This document shows, one piece after another, positions 47,486-56,989 of a stretch of 64,000 nucleotides of DNA (position 1 is its first letter; the number at the start of each line of letters is the position of its first letter). The notes beneath the pieces were generated by a model. It made no database searches. It was not told where the DNA came from and saw only the letters and a list, made by a program, of their open reading frames with translations. The position numbers and the translations under genes were made by a program. This stretch comes from Sandaracinobacteroides sp039808025 (GTDB lineage Bacteria; Pseudomonadota; Alphaproteobacteria; Sphingomonadales; Sphingomonadaceae), in contig JBDHSK010000005.1 of the NCBI GenBank assembly GCA_039808025.1, forward strand, positions 124,001 through 188,000. Direction: 5' to 3'.

Positions 47486-48207
47486 TCTTCGGTTCCTTTG
47501 CCTCTTGGGGGCGGGTTGGATACGCCAGAGGGCGGCCCGACAAGGTCCGGTCGCCATAGCCTCGTGTCTTCGAGGGCGCGGCGTTGCCGCCATGCCCGGA
47601 TCTTCCCATGGTCGCCCGAGGTCAGTACCTCGGGTATCGCATGCCCCTCCCACACGGCAGGTCGGGTGTAGTGCGGATATTCGAGGAGGCCGCTTTCAAA
47701 GCTTTCCTCGTCGCCGCTGGAAGCCGCGCCCATTACCCCCGAAAGCAGGCGGATGCAAGCGTCGAGCAGCAGGATGGCCCCAGGCTCGCCGCCCGACAGG
47801 ATGATGTCGCCCACCGACAGCGGCTCGATGGCGCGGCCGGCAAAGATGCGCTCGTCGAATCCCTCGAAGCGCCCGCACAAAAGGGTAACGCCTGAGCCTT
47901 CCGCCAGTTGGCGCACCCGGCTCTGGGTGATGCGCGGGCCGCGCGGTGTCAGGGCGATGACCGGAGCGTCGAGGCGCGCGCGGGCGAAATCGATGGCGCC
48001 CGCCAGCACATCGGCTTTCAGAACCATTCCGGGGCCGCCACCCGCCGGCGTGTCATCGACGCTGCGGTGCCTGTCGGTTGCGAAGTCGCGCAACTGCACG
48101 GTCTCGAGCGCCCAGCGCCCGTCGGCCAGCGCCCGGCCGGCCAGCGAATGGCCAAGCGGCCCCGGGAACATCTCGGGGTACAAGGTGATGACCTGGGCGC
48201 GCCACAT
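47482..48207 (-). CDS. trmD: tRNA (guanine37-N1)-methyltransferase TrmD
   Basis: SPOUT knot methyltransferase of about 241 residues: DDTPAGGGPGMVLK and LCGRFEGFDERI, GDIILSGGEPGAILLLDA. The start at 48207 has GGGGTAG about eight bases upstream and lies five bases past the rimM stop; an ATG at 48225 overlaps rimM and adds six residues. Confidence 0.95.
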   Translation of the reverse strand: MWRAQVITLYPEMFPGPLGHSLAGRALADGRWALETVQLRDFATDRHRSVDDTPAGGGPGMVLKADVLAGAIDFARARLDAPVIALTPRGPRITQSRVRQLAEGSGVTLLCGRFEGFDERIFAGRAIEPLSVGDIILSGGEPGAILLLDACIRLLSGVMGAASSGDEESFESGLLEYPHYTRPAVWEGHAIPEVLTSGDHGKIRAWRQRRALEDTRLWRPDLVGPPSGVSNPPPRGKGTEE

Positions 48208-48212
48208 GGCGA

Positions 48213-48767
48213 CTACCCCAGCCATTCCGGCGCAACGGTGACATGTTCGCCCACATCCGTAACGGCAGCGGGAATAAGTGGCACCAGCACCGAACCGCCG
48301 GAATCCAGTGCCACGTCGAGCAGATCGGACGCTCCGAAATTCTCGACGCCGGTCACCGTTCCGACGCGAAGGCCCTCTGGGTTGAGAACGGCAAGCCCCA
48401 GCAGATCGTGCCAGTAATATTCACCCGGCCCCAGCGGCGGCAGGCTGGCCCTCGGCACCGTCAGCAGCGTGCCACGCAGGGCCTCGGCGGCGCTGCGGTC
48501 TGTGATTTCGGCAAAGCGGGCGACAGCACCCTGAGGGCCGGAGCGAACCGCCGCCAGTGTCAGCGCCCGGCCGCCGGCGTCGAAAAGGCGGTGCTGCCTC
48601 AGGCTGTCGATCCCGTCGGTGAACAGTTTCAGCCGCACCTCGCCGGTGATGCCATGGGCGCCAGTGATGGCGGCTATCACTACTGGCCGGGCGCCTGCGC
48701 CTGTGGCCGCCTCCGGCGGTGGTGCGCCCGCTCCAGCGGCATTTCCCACCGGGCGGGCGTTGGACAT
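48213..48767 (-). CDS. rimM: 16S rRNA processing protein RimM
   Basis: Assists 30S maturation by binding S19. N-terminal RimM domain (about 28-105, IAAITGAHGITGEVRLKLF) and C-terminal PRC-barrel (about 110-180). 184 residues. Starts two bases after rpsP. Confidence 0.93.
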   Translation of the reverse strand: MSNARPVGNAAGAGAPPPEAATGAGARPVVIAAITGAHGITGEVRLKLFTDGIDSLRQHRLFDAGGRALTLAAVRSGPQGAVARFAEITDRSAAEALRGTLLTVPRASLPPLGPGEYYWHDLLGLAVLNPEGLRVGTVTGVENFGASDLLDVALDSGGSVLVPLIPAAVTDVGEHVTVAPEWLG

Positions 48768-48769
48768 GC

Positions 48770-49186
48770 TCAGGCCTCGGCAGTTTCAGCCGGTGCTTCG
48801 GCCGGTGCTTCGGCGGCGGCCGCAGCTTCCGCCGCAGCTTCTGCTGCTTCGGCTTCCTTTTGCGCCTTCATTTCCAGCCGTTCCTTGGCCTTGGCGCCAG
48901 GCTGGGCCTTGTTGGGGTTGTTGCGGGGGGCACGGGTCAGCAGGCCGGCAGCGTCGAGGAAGCGGGCGACGCGGTCGCTGGGCTGGGCGCCCACCGTCAG
49001 CCAGTGCTTTGCCCTCTCGGCATCGAGAGTTACGCGTTCGGCGGAATCCTTGGGCAGCAGCGGGTTGTAGGTGCCCAGCTTCTCGATGAAGCGGCCATCG
49101 CGCGGGGCGCGGCTGTCGGCGACGACGATGCGGTAGAAGGGGCGCTTCTTGGCGCCGCCGCGCGACAGGCGGATGGAAAGTGCCAT
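48770..49186 (-). CDS. rpsP: 30S ribosomal protein S16
   Basis: Small-subunit protein with the S16 core (1-80, SIRLSRGGAKKRPFYRIVVAD). A long alanine/glutamate-rich tail (EAAAEAAAAAEAPAEAP) extends it to 138 residues, which is common in alphaproteobacteria. It begins the rimM-trmD-rplS string; the 103-base gap to ffh contains a repeat array. Confidence 0.96.
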   Translation of the reverse strand: MALSIRLSRGGAKKRPFYRIVVADSRAPRDGRFIEKLGTYNPLLPKDSAERVTLDAERAKHWLTVGAQPSDRVARFLDAAGLLTRAPRNNPNKAQPGAKAKERLEMKAQKEAEAAEAAAEAAAAAEAPAEAPAETAEA

Positions 49187-49206
49187 GGGTGTCAGTCTCT
49201 CTTTCT

Positions 49207-49238
49207 AATCTGGTTCAAATCCGGTTCTGATCTGGTCT
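49207..49238 (-). repeat. Three imperfect 11-bp repeats in the rpsP leader
   Basis: AATCTGGTTCA (49207-49217), AATCCGGTTCT (49218-49228) and GATCTGGTCTT (49229-49239) lie in phase, one helical turn apart, just upstream of rpsP. They could be a regulator-binding array or a chance repetition. Confidence 0.6.
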
Positions 49239-49289
49239 TGATTACTGCTATGCGGGTTGGGTTATCATCATCGGAACAGGGGGCAGTGG

Positions 49290-50771
49290 TCAGCGCTTCC
49301 TGAAGGGAAAGCCGGGGGGCAGGCCTCCGGGCAGTTTGGGCATTCCACCGGGCATTCCACCGGGCAATCCGGGCAGGCCACCACCTGCCATCCCGCCCGC
49401 GCTGCCGTCCATGCCCGATAGATCCGGCATGGCCCCGCCGCCAAACAGTTTGCCCAGTGCCCCAAGCCCGCCCATCTTCTTCAGCCGCTTCATCGCCGTT
49501 TCCATTTCGGTGTGCATTTTCAGCAGCTTGTTTACTTCCTGCACGGTTACACCGGCGCCGTTGGCAACCCGGATCTTGCGGCGGGCGTTCATCAGGCCGG
49601 GGTTGGCGCGTTCTTTGGGTGTCATCGACAGGATGATCGCCTCGAGCCGCGACAGCGACTTGTCGTTGACACGGCCGGATTTCATCGCCTCCTGTGCCTT
49701 GGCCATGCCCGGAAGCATTCTGGCAAGCGCTCCCAGCCCGCCCATCTTTTTCATCTGCTGGAACTGGGCGCGCAGGTCGTTCAGGTCGAACTTGCCCTTG
49801 GCAAGCTTGGTGGCCATCGCCTCGGCGTCGGCGATGTCGATGGTTTCGGCGGCGCGCTCCACCAGGCTCACCACGTCGCCCATGCCCAGAATGCGGCCGG
49901 CGGCGCGCTCGGGATGGAAGGCCTCGATCTCGTCGATCTTTTCGCCGGTGCCGGCGAACTTGATCGGCTTTCCGGTGATGAAGCGCATCGACAGCGCCGC
50001 GCCACCGCGGGCGTCGCCATCCATCCGCGTCAGCACCACGCCGGTCAGCGGCACTTCGGCGCCAAAGCGGGTGGCGACGTTGACGGCATCCTGCCCGGTC
50101 AGTGAATCGACCACCAGCAGCGTTTCGACCGGTTTGGCCTCGGCGGAGACCGCCTTCATTTCGGCCATCAGCGCCTGATCGACATGCAGCCGCCCGGCGG
50201 TATCCAGCATCAGCACGTCAAAGCCCTGCAACCGTGCGGCCTGCAGGGCACGGCGGGCGATGTCGACCGGCTGCTGACCTGCCACCACCGGCAGGGTGGC
50301 AACGCTGATCTGTTCGCCCAGAATGCGCAACTGGTCTTGTGCGGCGGGGCGGTTGACGTCGAGCGACGCCATCAGCACCTTCTTGCCGCGCTTTTCCTTC
50401 AGCAGCCGGGCGATCTTGGCTGTGGTCGTGGTCTTGCCCGACCCTTGCAGCCCCACCATCATGATGACGGCAGGCGGGGTGACGTTGAGGTCGAGGTCGA
50501 CATTCTCGCCGCCCAGCGTTTCCACCAGCACGTCGTTGACGATCTTGACCACCTGCTGGCCCGGGGTCACCGATTTCAGCACTTCGTGGCCGATGGCGCG
50601 CGTGGTGGCGCGATCGATGAAATCCTTGACGACGGGCAGCGCCACATCGGCTTCCAGAAGGGCGATGCGCACCTCGCGCATGGCGGCGCGCACTTCCAGC
50701 TCGTTCAGGGCGCCGCGGCCGCGCAGCTTGTCGAAGACGCCCGACAGGCGTTCAGACAGGCTTTCAAACAT
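49290..50771 (-). CDS. ffh: Signal recognition particle protein Ffh
   Basis: SRP GTPase of 493 residues: an N domain, a GTPase domain with GSGKTT at 110-115 and DTAGR, and a methionine-rich M domain (MKKMGGLGALARMLPGM and later) binding the signal sequence. The tail (from about 450) is a G/P/L/M repeat with a 12-bp DNA tandem unit (about 49339-49372) that encodes GGMP copies. Diverges from amn. Confidence 0.96.
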   Translation of the reverse strand: MFESLSERLSGVFDKLRGRGALNELEVRAAMREVRIALLEADVALPVVKDFIDRATTRAIGHEVLKSVTPGQQVVKIVNDVLVETLGGENVDLDLNVTPPAVIMMVGLQGSGKTTTTAKIARLLKEKRGKKVLMASLDVNRPAAQDQLRILGEQISVATLPVVAGQQPVDIARRALQAARLQGFDVLMLDTAGRLHVDQALMAEMKAVSAEAKPVETLLVVDSLTGQDAVNVATRFGAEVPLTGVVLTRMDGDARGGAALSMRFITGKPIKFAGTGEKIDEIEAFHPERAAGRILGMGDVVSLVERAAETIDIADAEAMATKLAKGKFDLNDLRAQFQQMKKMGGLGALARMLPGMAKAQEAMKSGRVNDKSLSRLEAIILSMTPKERANPGLMNARRKIRVANGAGVTVQEVNKLLKMHTEMETAMKRLKKMGGLGALGKLFGGGAMPDLSGMDGSAGGMAGGGLPGLPGGMPGGMPKLPGGLPPGFPFRKR

Positions 50772-50987
50772 CAGGCGCGCACTCCGTTCACACGATCACT
50801 TTCAGGCAGCGATTGCATCCAACGCAAAACGCGCCGGCGGGCGAAACTCGCTGACCGGCGGGCATCCGTAGACGCTTCAGTTGTGGCGCGCCATTGGCAG
50901 CTATGCGGCTGGTTGTCAACGGCGGGCAGCGCAGAGCCGTGGCAGTTGCGGCGCTGTCACGCTGCTGTCATCTTGACAGGCAAAGGC

Positions 50988-52493
50988 ATGGCAATGAACG
51001 AGACACCTACGAACATCGCCGATGGGCAGGCCGGCCAGACGGCCATCCAGCAGGCCGCCCATGCTGTCGTCGATCAGCTGGAAGCCATGCATGCCAGGGC
51101 CGTTGCCAATCTGCGCGCCAGTCTCGCCGGCTATCTGGCCAGCGGCCGCACCCCGGACGCCGGGGCCCGTGCCGCCGGCCTGTTCTGCTATCCGGAACTG
51201 CTGGTTACGTGGGATGGCCGACAGGGCAATTCGCGGTTGTCGCGCGCCTTTGGCCGCCTGAGCCTGCCGGGGCAATATGCCGTAACCATCACCCACCCCG
51301 AATGGTTTCGCCGCTATCTTACCGAGCAGATGGGGCTGCTTATGGCCGATTTCGGAGTGGTGTTCACGGCGCGGTCGTCATGCATCGAGATTCCCTTTCC
51401 CTATGTGCTCGATGGCGCCGAAGGGCTTGAGCTTGACGCAACGGCGGCGCGGGCGCTGGCCCGGCATTTCCCCACAACCGAACTGAAGCATATCGGCGAC
51501 GAAGTGCCCGACGGGCTGTGGGAACAACCGCCCGACGAACCGCGACCGCTGGCGCTGTTCGATGCCCCGCGCGTCGATTTCTCGCTGGCCCGCCTGAAAC
51601 ATTATACCGGAACGCCTGCCAATCACTGCCAGCCCTTTGTGCTGTTCACCAACTATCATCGTTATGTCGACGAGTTTCTGCGCTGGGCCTGTGCTGAACT
51701 GAAGGCGGCGGACAGCCGCTATACCGCTCTGTCGTGCCCGGGGGGCAGCGTGCTCGATGCTGCCAGCGCCTCGCCCGAGGCGGCGCGCAGCAACGGCGAC
51801 TGGCGACGCCATCAGATGCCGGCCTGGCACCTGATGGCGGCCGACGGGCAGGGTGTTACGCTGGTAAATATCGGCGTCGGACCTTCGAACGCCAAGACCA
51901 TCACCGATCATCTGGCGGTGTTGCGGTCGACCGCCTGGGTGATGATCGGCCATTGCGGCGGCCTGCGTTCCAGCCAGGCGATCGGCGACTATGTGCTGGC
52001 CCATGCCTATCTGCGCGACGACCATGTGCTTGATGACATATTGCCGCCAGAAATTCCCATTCCGGTGATCGCCGAGGTGCAGCTGGCGCTGGCCGAGGCG
52101 GCAAGCACCGTCACCGGGCTGGATGCCCGCTCGCTGAAACCGCGCCTGCGCACCGGCACGGTGGTGACGACCGACGACCGCAACTGGGAACTGCGCTACG
52201 GGCTTTCGGCGCGGCGCTTCAACCAGAGCCGGGCGGTGGCGGTAGACATGGAATCCGCAACGATCGCAGCGCAGGGATATCGGTTCCGGGTGCCCTATGG
52301 CACCTTGCTGTGCGTGTCCGACAAGCCGCTCCACGGCGAGATCAAGCTGCCGGGGCAGGCTAACCGCTTTTACGAAGGGGCGATATCCGAGCATCTGCAG
52401 ATCGGCATTCAGACGATCGAACATCTGCGCGCCGAAGGGGCGCGCCTGCACAGCCGCAAGCTCAGAGCTTTCGACGAACCCCCGTTCCGCTAG
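50988..52493 (+). CDS. amn: AMP nucleosidase
   Basis: Hydrolyses AMP to adenine and ribose 5-phosphate. About 501 residues: an N-terminal regulatory domain and a C-terminal phosphorylase-like catalytic domain (IGVGPSNAKTITDHLAVLR, VAVDMESATIAAQGYRF, RFYEGAISEHLQIGIQTIEHL). The start at 50988 (MAMNETP) is favoured; an ATG two codons on is possible. It is the last clearly chromosomal gene before the accessory segment. Confidence 0.92.
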   Translation: MAMNETPTNIADGQAGQTAIQQAAHAVVDQLEAMHARAVANLRASLAGYLASGRTPDAGARAAGLFCYPELLVTWDGRQGNSRLSRAFGRLSLPGQYAVTITHPEWFRRYLTEQMGLLMADFGVVFTARSSCIEIPFPYVLDGAEGLELDATAARALARHFPTTELKHIGDEVPDGLWEQPPDEPRPLALFDAPRVDFSLARLKHYTGTPANHCQPFVLFTNYHRYVDEFLRWACAELKAADSRYTALSCPGGSVLDAASASPEAARSNGDWRRHQMPAWHLMAADGQGVTLVNIGVGPSNAKTITDHLAVLRSTAWVMIGHCGGLRSSQAIGDYVLAHAYLRDDHVLDDILPPEIPIPVIAEVQLALAEAASTVTGLDARSLKPRLRTGTVVTTDDRNWELRYGLSARRFNQSRAVAVDMESATIAAQGYRFRVPYGTLLCVSDKPLHGEIKLPGQANRFYEGAISEHLQIGIQTIEHLRAEGARLHSRKLRAFDEPPFR

Positions 52494-52986
52494 GGAAGCA
52501 GGCCTGCACCCGCAGCGGCATTTCGCCTGACACGGCTGTCGGCATTTCTGTCTGCCATTTTCAATGATTTATGCAATGGTCTGGGGGAACTGAATCCCGT
52601 AGTCCCTGATGTGGTGCCCCAAACAGGACGAAAGCGACGAATATGAATCGCCGGTTCCCCTACGCTAAGGCCGCATTTCCCCGCATCGTGCCGCCGATTG
52701 TCGTCGCGAAGCGCCATAGCTACGCGCCTACCAACCGCCATGAGAGAATCAGGATCAGGGGATAGCGCCGTCATTGCAGGATGTACCGGCTCAGTATCGC
52801 TGGACCCGGAATGACCGTGTGATGGCAGAGCCTGCCATCTCAAAGGCGTCATAAGGATTGCGGGTCTTTCCGGTATTCAAGGAAATGAGACGAGTTGTTG
52901 TCTTATCAGGCCATGCACGACCGTGAGAAAGGAAGCAGCGCATGGCGCCAGGCGCCGCACGCTGCCCCTTCAACCAGAAACGCTGT
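52494..52986. other. Intergenic boundary region, no gene recognised
   Basis: This 493-bp region between amn and the catalase gene has a 120-residue minus-strand open frame (52490-52852) without a recognisable family or good start signal, and no tRNA. It is somewhat lower in G+C than the housekeeping array. It may be the left junction of the accessory segment. Confidence 0.5.
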
Positions 52987-54459
52987 CTATGCCGTCACAC
53001 CCAGCGCCGCCGCCACGCCCGCGCCATAAGCAGGATCGCAGCGGGTGCAATTATCGATATGGCGCTGCTTGATGAAATCCGGCGCATCGCCCATCGCCCG
53101 CGCGGTGTTATCGAACAGCACCTGTTGCTGCTGGGCGCTCATCTGCTGGAACAGCTTGCGCGGCTGCGTGAAATAATCGGCGTCATCCTCGCGATAGTTC
53201 CAATGCGCCGCGTCTCCGCTGATCCGCAGCGGCGGTTCGCCATAATCGGGCTGCTGCTGCCACTGGCCGAAGCTGTTCGGCTCGTAATGCGGGCGGCTTC
53301 CATAATTGCCATCCATCCGGCCAGCCCCGTCGCGGTGGTTGCTCATCACCGGGCAGCGCGCGGCGTTCACCGGAATCTGGTGATAGTTCACCCCAAGCCG
53401 ATAGCGCTGCGCGTCGGCATAGTTGAACAGCCGCGCCTGCAGCATCCGGTCGGGCGAGGCGCCGATACCCGGCACCAGATTGGAAGGCGCGAAGGCGCTC
53501 TGCTCCACATCCGCGAAGAAATTCTCCGGGTTGCGGTTCAGTTCGAACTCGCCCACCTCGATCAGCGGATAATCCGCCTTGTACCAGACCTTGGTCAAAT
53601 CGAAGGGATGGAAACGATAGGTCTCCGCCTCCGCCTCGGGCATGATCTGGACGAACATCTTCCACTTGGGAAAATCGCCGCGCTCGATCGCTTCGTAAAG
53701 ATCGCGCTGATGCGATTCACGGTCGCCGCCAGCGATCGCGGCGGCCTCTGCATCGGTCAGGTTCTCGATACCCTGCTGGGACTTGAAGTGGAACTTCACC
53801 CAGAAGCGCTCGCCCGTCTCGTTCCAGAAGCTGTAGGTGTGGCTGCCGAACCCGTGCATGTGGCGATAGCTTTTCGGAAGGCCGCGATCGGACATGACGA
53901 TCGTCACCTGATGGAAGGCTTCGGGCAGCAGCGTCCAGAAATCCCAATTGTTGGTGGCGCTGCGCATATTGGTGCGCGGATCGCGCTTCACCGCCTTGTT
54001 GAGATCGGGGAACTTGCGCGGATCGCGCAGGAAAAAGACGGGCGTGTTGTTGCCCACCATGTCCCAATTGCCTTCCTCGGTGTAGAATTTCAGCGCAAAG
54101 CCGCGAATGTCGCGCTCGGCATCGGCCGCGCCGCGCTCGCCCGCCACGGTGGTGAAGCGCGCGAACATCTCCGTTTTCTTGCCGACTTCGGAGAATATCT
54201 TCGCCCGCGTGTAGCGGCTGATATCGTTGGTGACCGTGAAGGTGCCGAACGCGCCCGATCCCTTGGCGTGCATGCGCCGCTCGGGAATGACCTCGCGCAC
54301 AAAATTGGCGAGCTTCTCGTTGAGCCACACATCCTGCGCCAGCAGCGGGCCGCGCGGACCGGCGGTGAGACTGTCCTGATTGTCGGGAACGGGCGCGCCA
54401 AAAGCGGTTGTCAAGTGAGACACAGGGCACTGGCCGGCATCGGGGTGCGTCTTGGTCAT
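52987..54459 (-). CDS. Catalase, monofunctional heme type (clade 3 size)
   Basis: Decomposes hydrogen peroxide. 490 residues. Distal histidine H64 (RRMHAKGSGAFG), distal asparagine in VGNNTPVFF (N137-138), and the proximal heme-ligand tyrosine Y347 in RLFNYADAQRYRLG. The start at 54459 has GAGGAGAG just upstream; a longer frame to 54507 lacks this. No signal peptide. Small-subunit length rules out the 750-residue KatE class. It is downstream of the SLC13 permease on the same strand after a 165-base gap that should carry its promoter. Confidence 0.95.
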   Translation of the reverse strand: MTKTHPDAGQCPVSHLTTAFGAPVPDNQDSLTAGPRGPLLAQDVWLNEKLANFVREVIPERRMHAKGSGAFGTFTVTNDISRYTRAKIFSEVGKKTEMFARFTTVAGERGAADAERDIRGFALKFYTEEGNWDMVGNNTPVFFLRDPRKFPDLNKAVKRDPRTNMRSATNNWDFWTLLPEAFHQVTIVMSDRGLPKSYRHMHGFGSHTYSFWNETGERFWVKFHFKSQQGIENLTDAEAAAIAGGDRESHQRDLYEAIERGDFPKWKMFVQIMPEAEAETYRFHPFDLTKVWYKADYPLIEVGEFELNRNPENFFADVEQSAFAPSNLVPGIGASPDRMLQARLFNYADAQRYRLGVNYHQIPVNAARCPVMSNHRDGAGRMDGNYGSRPHYEPNSFGQWQQQPDYGEPPLRISGDAAHWNYREDDADYFTQPRKLFQQMSAQQQQVLFDNTARAMGDAPDFIKQRHIDNCTRCDPAYGAGVAAALGVTA

Positions 54460-54624
54460 GGACAAACTCTCCTCGAAGTGACCAGCAAGCGTAGGGGCGA
54501 TCGTCATTAATCACAATCATCAAGAGCAGATATATCGATGCAGAAGAGGAACGCGCGGACTTATCGGCCGTAGATTTTACAACAGCCAGTTAACCGTTTT
54601 TCATGCGCTGTGGGGTCTCGCCGT

Positions 54625-55938
54625 TCAGAAGGGAAAGAAGATCATAATCATGAAGATAGCCGTCGCGCAGGTGATGACGTTGAGTGGCAATCCCATGCGC
54701 ACGAAATCCGTGTAGCGGTAACCACCCATCTGATAGACGATCAGATTGGTCTGATATCCGAATGGAGTGGAGAAGGCCGCGCTCGCACCCATCATCACCG
54801 CGACAATGAACGGGCGCGAACTGACCCCAAGACTTTCGGCCAGCGCCACCGCAATCGGGGTGACCAACACCGCCACGGTCGCGTTCGAAAGCAATTCCGT
54901 CAACACCATGGTGACGACATAGAGCGTCACGAGTGCCACCATAGGGCTCAGCCCGTGCACCGAATTGATGAGCGCTTTCGATGCCTTATCCGCAAGGCCG
55001 CTTTGTTCGATGGCAATACCGATGACCACCATTCCGGCGATCAGGATCAGGATTTCGGGTTTCAGCCCGCGATAGGCTTCGTCTGCGCTGATTACTCGTA
55101 AAATGATCAGCAACACCGCTCCCGAAAACGCTGTCGCCGCAATCGGCGCGACGTTCATCGTTGCCAGCACAATCGCCCCGACAAACGCCCCGCACGAGAC
55201 CCACGCCTTCCACGGCACCAGTGGACGGCGCACCTCGAACAACTGGGCGTTGCCGACCTGGGCGTTGCCGACATGGGTTTCATCTATATTGTAGACGGAC
55301 GCAGGCGGTTCGGTGGACTCTTCCTCTCCTTTGCGAACGAGCCGCCCACTGAAGAAATAGAGATAGATCCCGCCAACAATCGCCATCGGCAGACCCACAG
55401 GCGTGATTTCGAAGATGCCAAAACGCGGCTGTCCGGCAACAGCCGCCATATCGTCCACGATCAGGTTGGTCGAAGTACCGATCAGCGTGCAGCATCCAGT
55501 CAGCACTGTGATATAAGACAAGGGCAGGAGAAAGCGCTTGGGCGAGAGCTTGAGCGTGTTGGCCACATCGCGGACGACCGGCGCGGCCAGCACCACGATC
55601 GGCGTGCTGTTGAGAAAGCAGGACGCGGAGCCGATCATCGTCAGCATCAGCCAGATTCCCGTCGCTCCCAGCTTGCGGCAGATGCGTACCGATAGCGTGA
55701 TCGCCCGGTCGAGCAGGCCCGACAGTTCCAGTGCGTAGACAATCACGAACAACGAGGCGAGCGCGATAATGGCCGGGCTGGCGAAGGCGCCCTGGACTTC
55801 GACCGGACGCACGACGTTCGTCATCAGCAAAATGGCAGAACCCGCCAGCGCGACAACGTCCGCGCGCACCCTGTCCCAAATCAGCATGCCCACTACAGCA
55901 GTAAGGACAGCCAGCGTAAGTATCTGATCCACCGTCAT
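54625..55938 (-). CDS. SLC13/DASS family permease (without RCK_C domains)
   Basis: Inner-membrane transporter of 437 residues with about eleven hydrophobic segments. Two DASS half-site motifs are visible, FLNSTPIVVLAAP (N110) and LLSNATVAVLVTPI, plus GTSTNLI. It resembles the SLC13 proteins that carry TrkA-C domains in the central loop, but here that loop is only about 45 residues and contains a 15-bp tandem duplication (VGNAQ twice). Substrate (sulfate, phosphate or dicarboxylate) is not decided. A second, larger SLC13 protein is at the right edge. Confidence 0.85.
   Translation of the reverse strand: MTVDQILTLAVLTAVVGMLIWDRVRADVVALAGSAILLMTNVVRPVEVQGAFASPAIIALASLFVIVYALELSGLLDRAITLSVRICRKLGATGIWLMLTMIGSASCFLNSTPIVVLAAPVVRDVANTLKLSPKRFLLPLSYITVLTGCCTLIGTSTNLIVDDMAAVAGQPRFGIFEITPVGLPMAIVGGIYLYFFSGRLVRKGEEESTEPPASVYNIDETHVGNAQVGNAQLFEVRRPLVPWKAWVSCGAFVGAIVLATMNVAPIAATAFSGAVLLIILRVISADEAYRGLKPEILILIAGMVVIGIAIEQSGLADKASKALINSVHGLSPMVALVTLYVVTMVLTELLSNATVAVLVTPIAVALAESLGVSSRPFIVAVMMGASAAFSTPFGYQTNLIVYQMGGYRYTDFVRMGLPLNVITCATAIFMIMIFFPF
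55244..55273. repeat. 15-bp tandem duplication inside the SLC13 gene
   Basis: Two in-frame 15-bp units (55244-55258 and 55259-55273) differ at one base and encode VGNAQ-VGNAQ in the central cytoplasmic loop. Confidence 0.9.
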
Positions 55939-56041
55939 GCGAAACCGGATTTCGCTTCCTTGCCGTCGGTGTCAATGGGCGACTGGCTGATTTTTCCACT
56001 TCCTCTTGTATGCGGCGAGCGAGGGTTGTTATGCCGGTCGC

Positions 56042-56989
56042 ATGGATGAGCCCGAAATGCGCACCAGCAGAATAATCATTGCCTTGGGGTTCCTTGCCGC
56101 GCTGGCGATAGGCGGCGGCGGTTTTCTGATCGGCCGTAACATGGCGCCCCCGTCGCATCCGGTCGCGGCACCCACTCCAGCCCCTGCGCTGGCCCCGCCC
56201 AAGGAACGCCCACTGCTGGGGCGGCGCGATTTTATCAGCCTTGCTGCCAAGGCCGCCGACGCTTCCGCATCGGGCGAAGCCGTGCCGCAAGACGTCCTCA
56301 ATGCCGTCGGTCGACGGTTCGATCTAGTTCTGCCGCTGGGCTGCCCTGCGCCGGACAACAGCTCGCTTTCCGGCACGAACTGGAGCTATGACAAGGATCG
56401 CAGCCGCTTGCGGATCAGTATCCCGCCCGTTGAATGGAAAGCAACGGATTGGAACCTGGACGAAGAGGCGAAGGTGGAAGCGATCGAAGGATTCTGGATC
56501 GCACGCCCATGGTCCAGCAGCACCGGCTGTCCACCGCCACTGCTCGTCCCCGCATCGGGCCAACCCAGCGATGCGCGGACAAGCGCTGACGACACGGAAG
56601 AAGGCAAGAGCGTGGGCAAGAACACGCCCGTTCCAGCCAACGATGAAGGCGCCGCGACCACGCCTTCCGCACCGCCGGTCGAAACACTCGCCGTCGCGCA
56701 GTTCGTCACGCCCGAGAGCACTAGCAGCATCCGCCGTGCGGGCCGCCCCTTCGACATCGTCACGCGGGTCACACCCGATCAGATCGACGCTTCGCGAGGC
56801 TTCCGTATCCGCCTCACCGGTCGGATCGAGCAGGTGCCGGGCGGCGCACCTATACAATGCATACAACCGTCGGGACGCGAGCATCGTCCGCAATGTGTCA
56901 TCGCCGCTGTGCTGGACGACGTTAAGGTGGAAAACGCCGCAACCGGCGCGGTGCTAGCGACATGGAGCGCGAGCCACTCCAGCCGTTGA
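56042..56989 (+). CDS. Membrane-anchored protein of unknown function
   Basis: A 315-residue protein with one N-terminal transmembrane helix or signal anchor (about 10-30, IIIALGFLAALAIGGGGFLIG), then a Pro/Ala linker and a periplasmic part. Two cysteines (LPLGCPAPD, GCPPPLLV) and later CIQPSG/PQCVIA pairs could form disulfides. The C-terminal 100 residues look like a beta-rich domain with a preceding disordered, acidic stretch. It diverges from the SLC13 gene across about 100 bases. An upstream ATG at 56006 is possible. Family unknown to me. Confidence 0.7.
   Translation: MDEPEMRTSRIIIALGFLAALAIGGGGFLIGRNMAPPSHPVAAPTPAPALAPPKERPLLGRRDFISLAAKAADASASGEAVPQDVLNAVGRRFDLVLPLGCPAPDNSSLSGTNWSYDKDRSRLRISIPPVEWKATDWNLDEEAKVEAIEGFWIARPWSSSTGCPPPLLVPASGQPSDARTSADDTEEGKSVGKNTPVPANDEGAATTPSAPPVETLAVAQFVTPESTSSIRRAGRPFDIVTRVTPDQIDASRGFRIRLTGRIEQVPGGAPIQCIQPSGREHRPQCVIAAVLDDVKVENAATGAVLATWSASHSSR

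Noticed and set aside
49330..49400. 12-bp tandem repeat as a separate element
   Set aside because: It lies in the ffh gene and encodes its GGMP tail; described with ffh.
52490..52852. 120-residue minus-strand ORF at the island edge
   Set aside because: No recognisable domain, no good ribosome-binding site, overlaps the end of amn; probably a chance frame.
54460..54624. OxyR-type binding site before the catalase gene
   Set aside because: The ATAG-N7-CTAT spacing is not matched well enough in this stretch.
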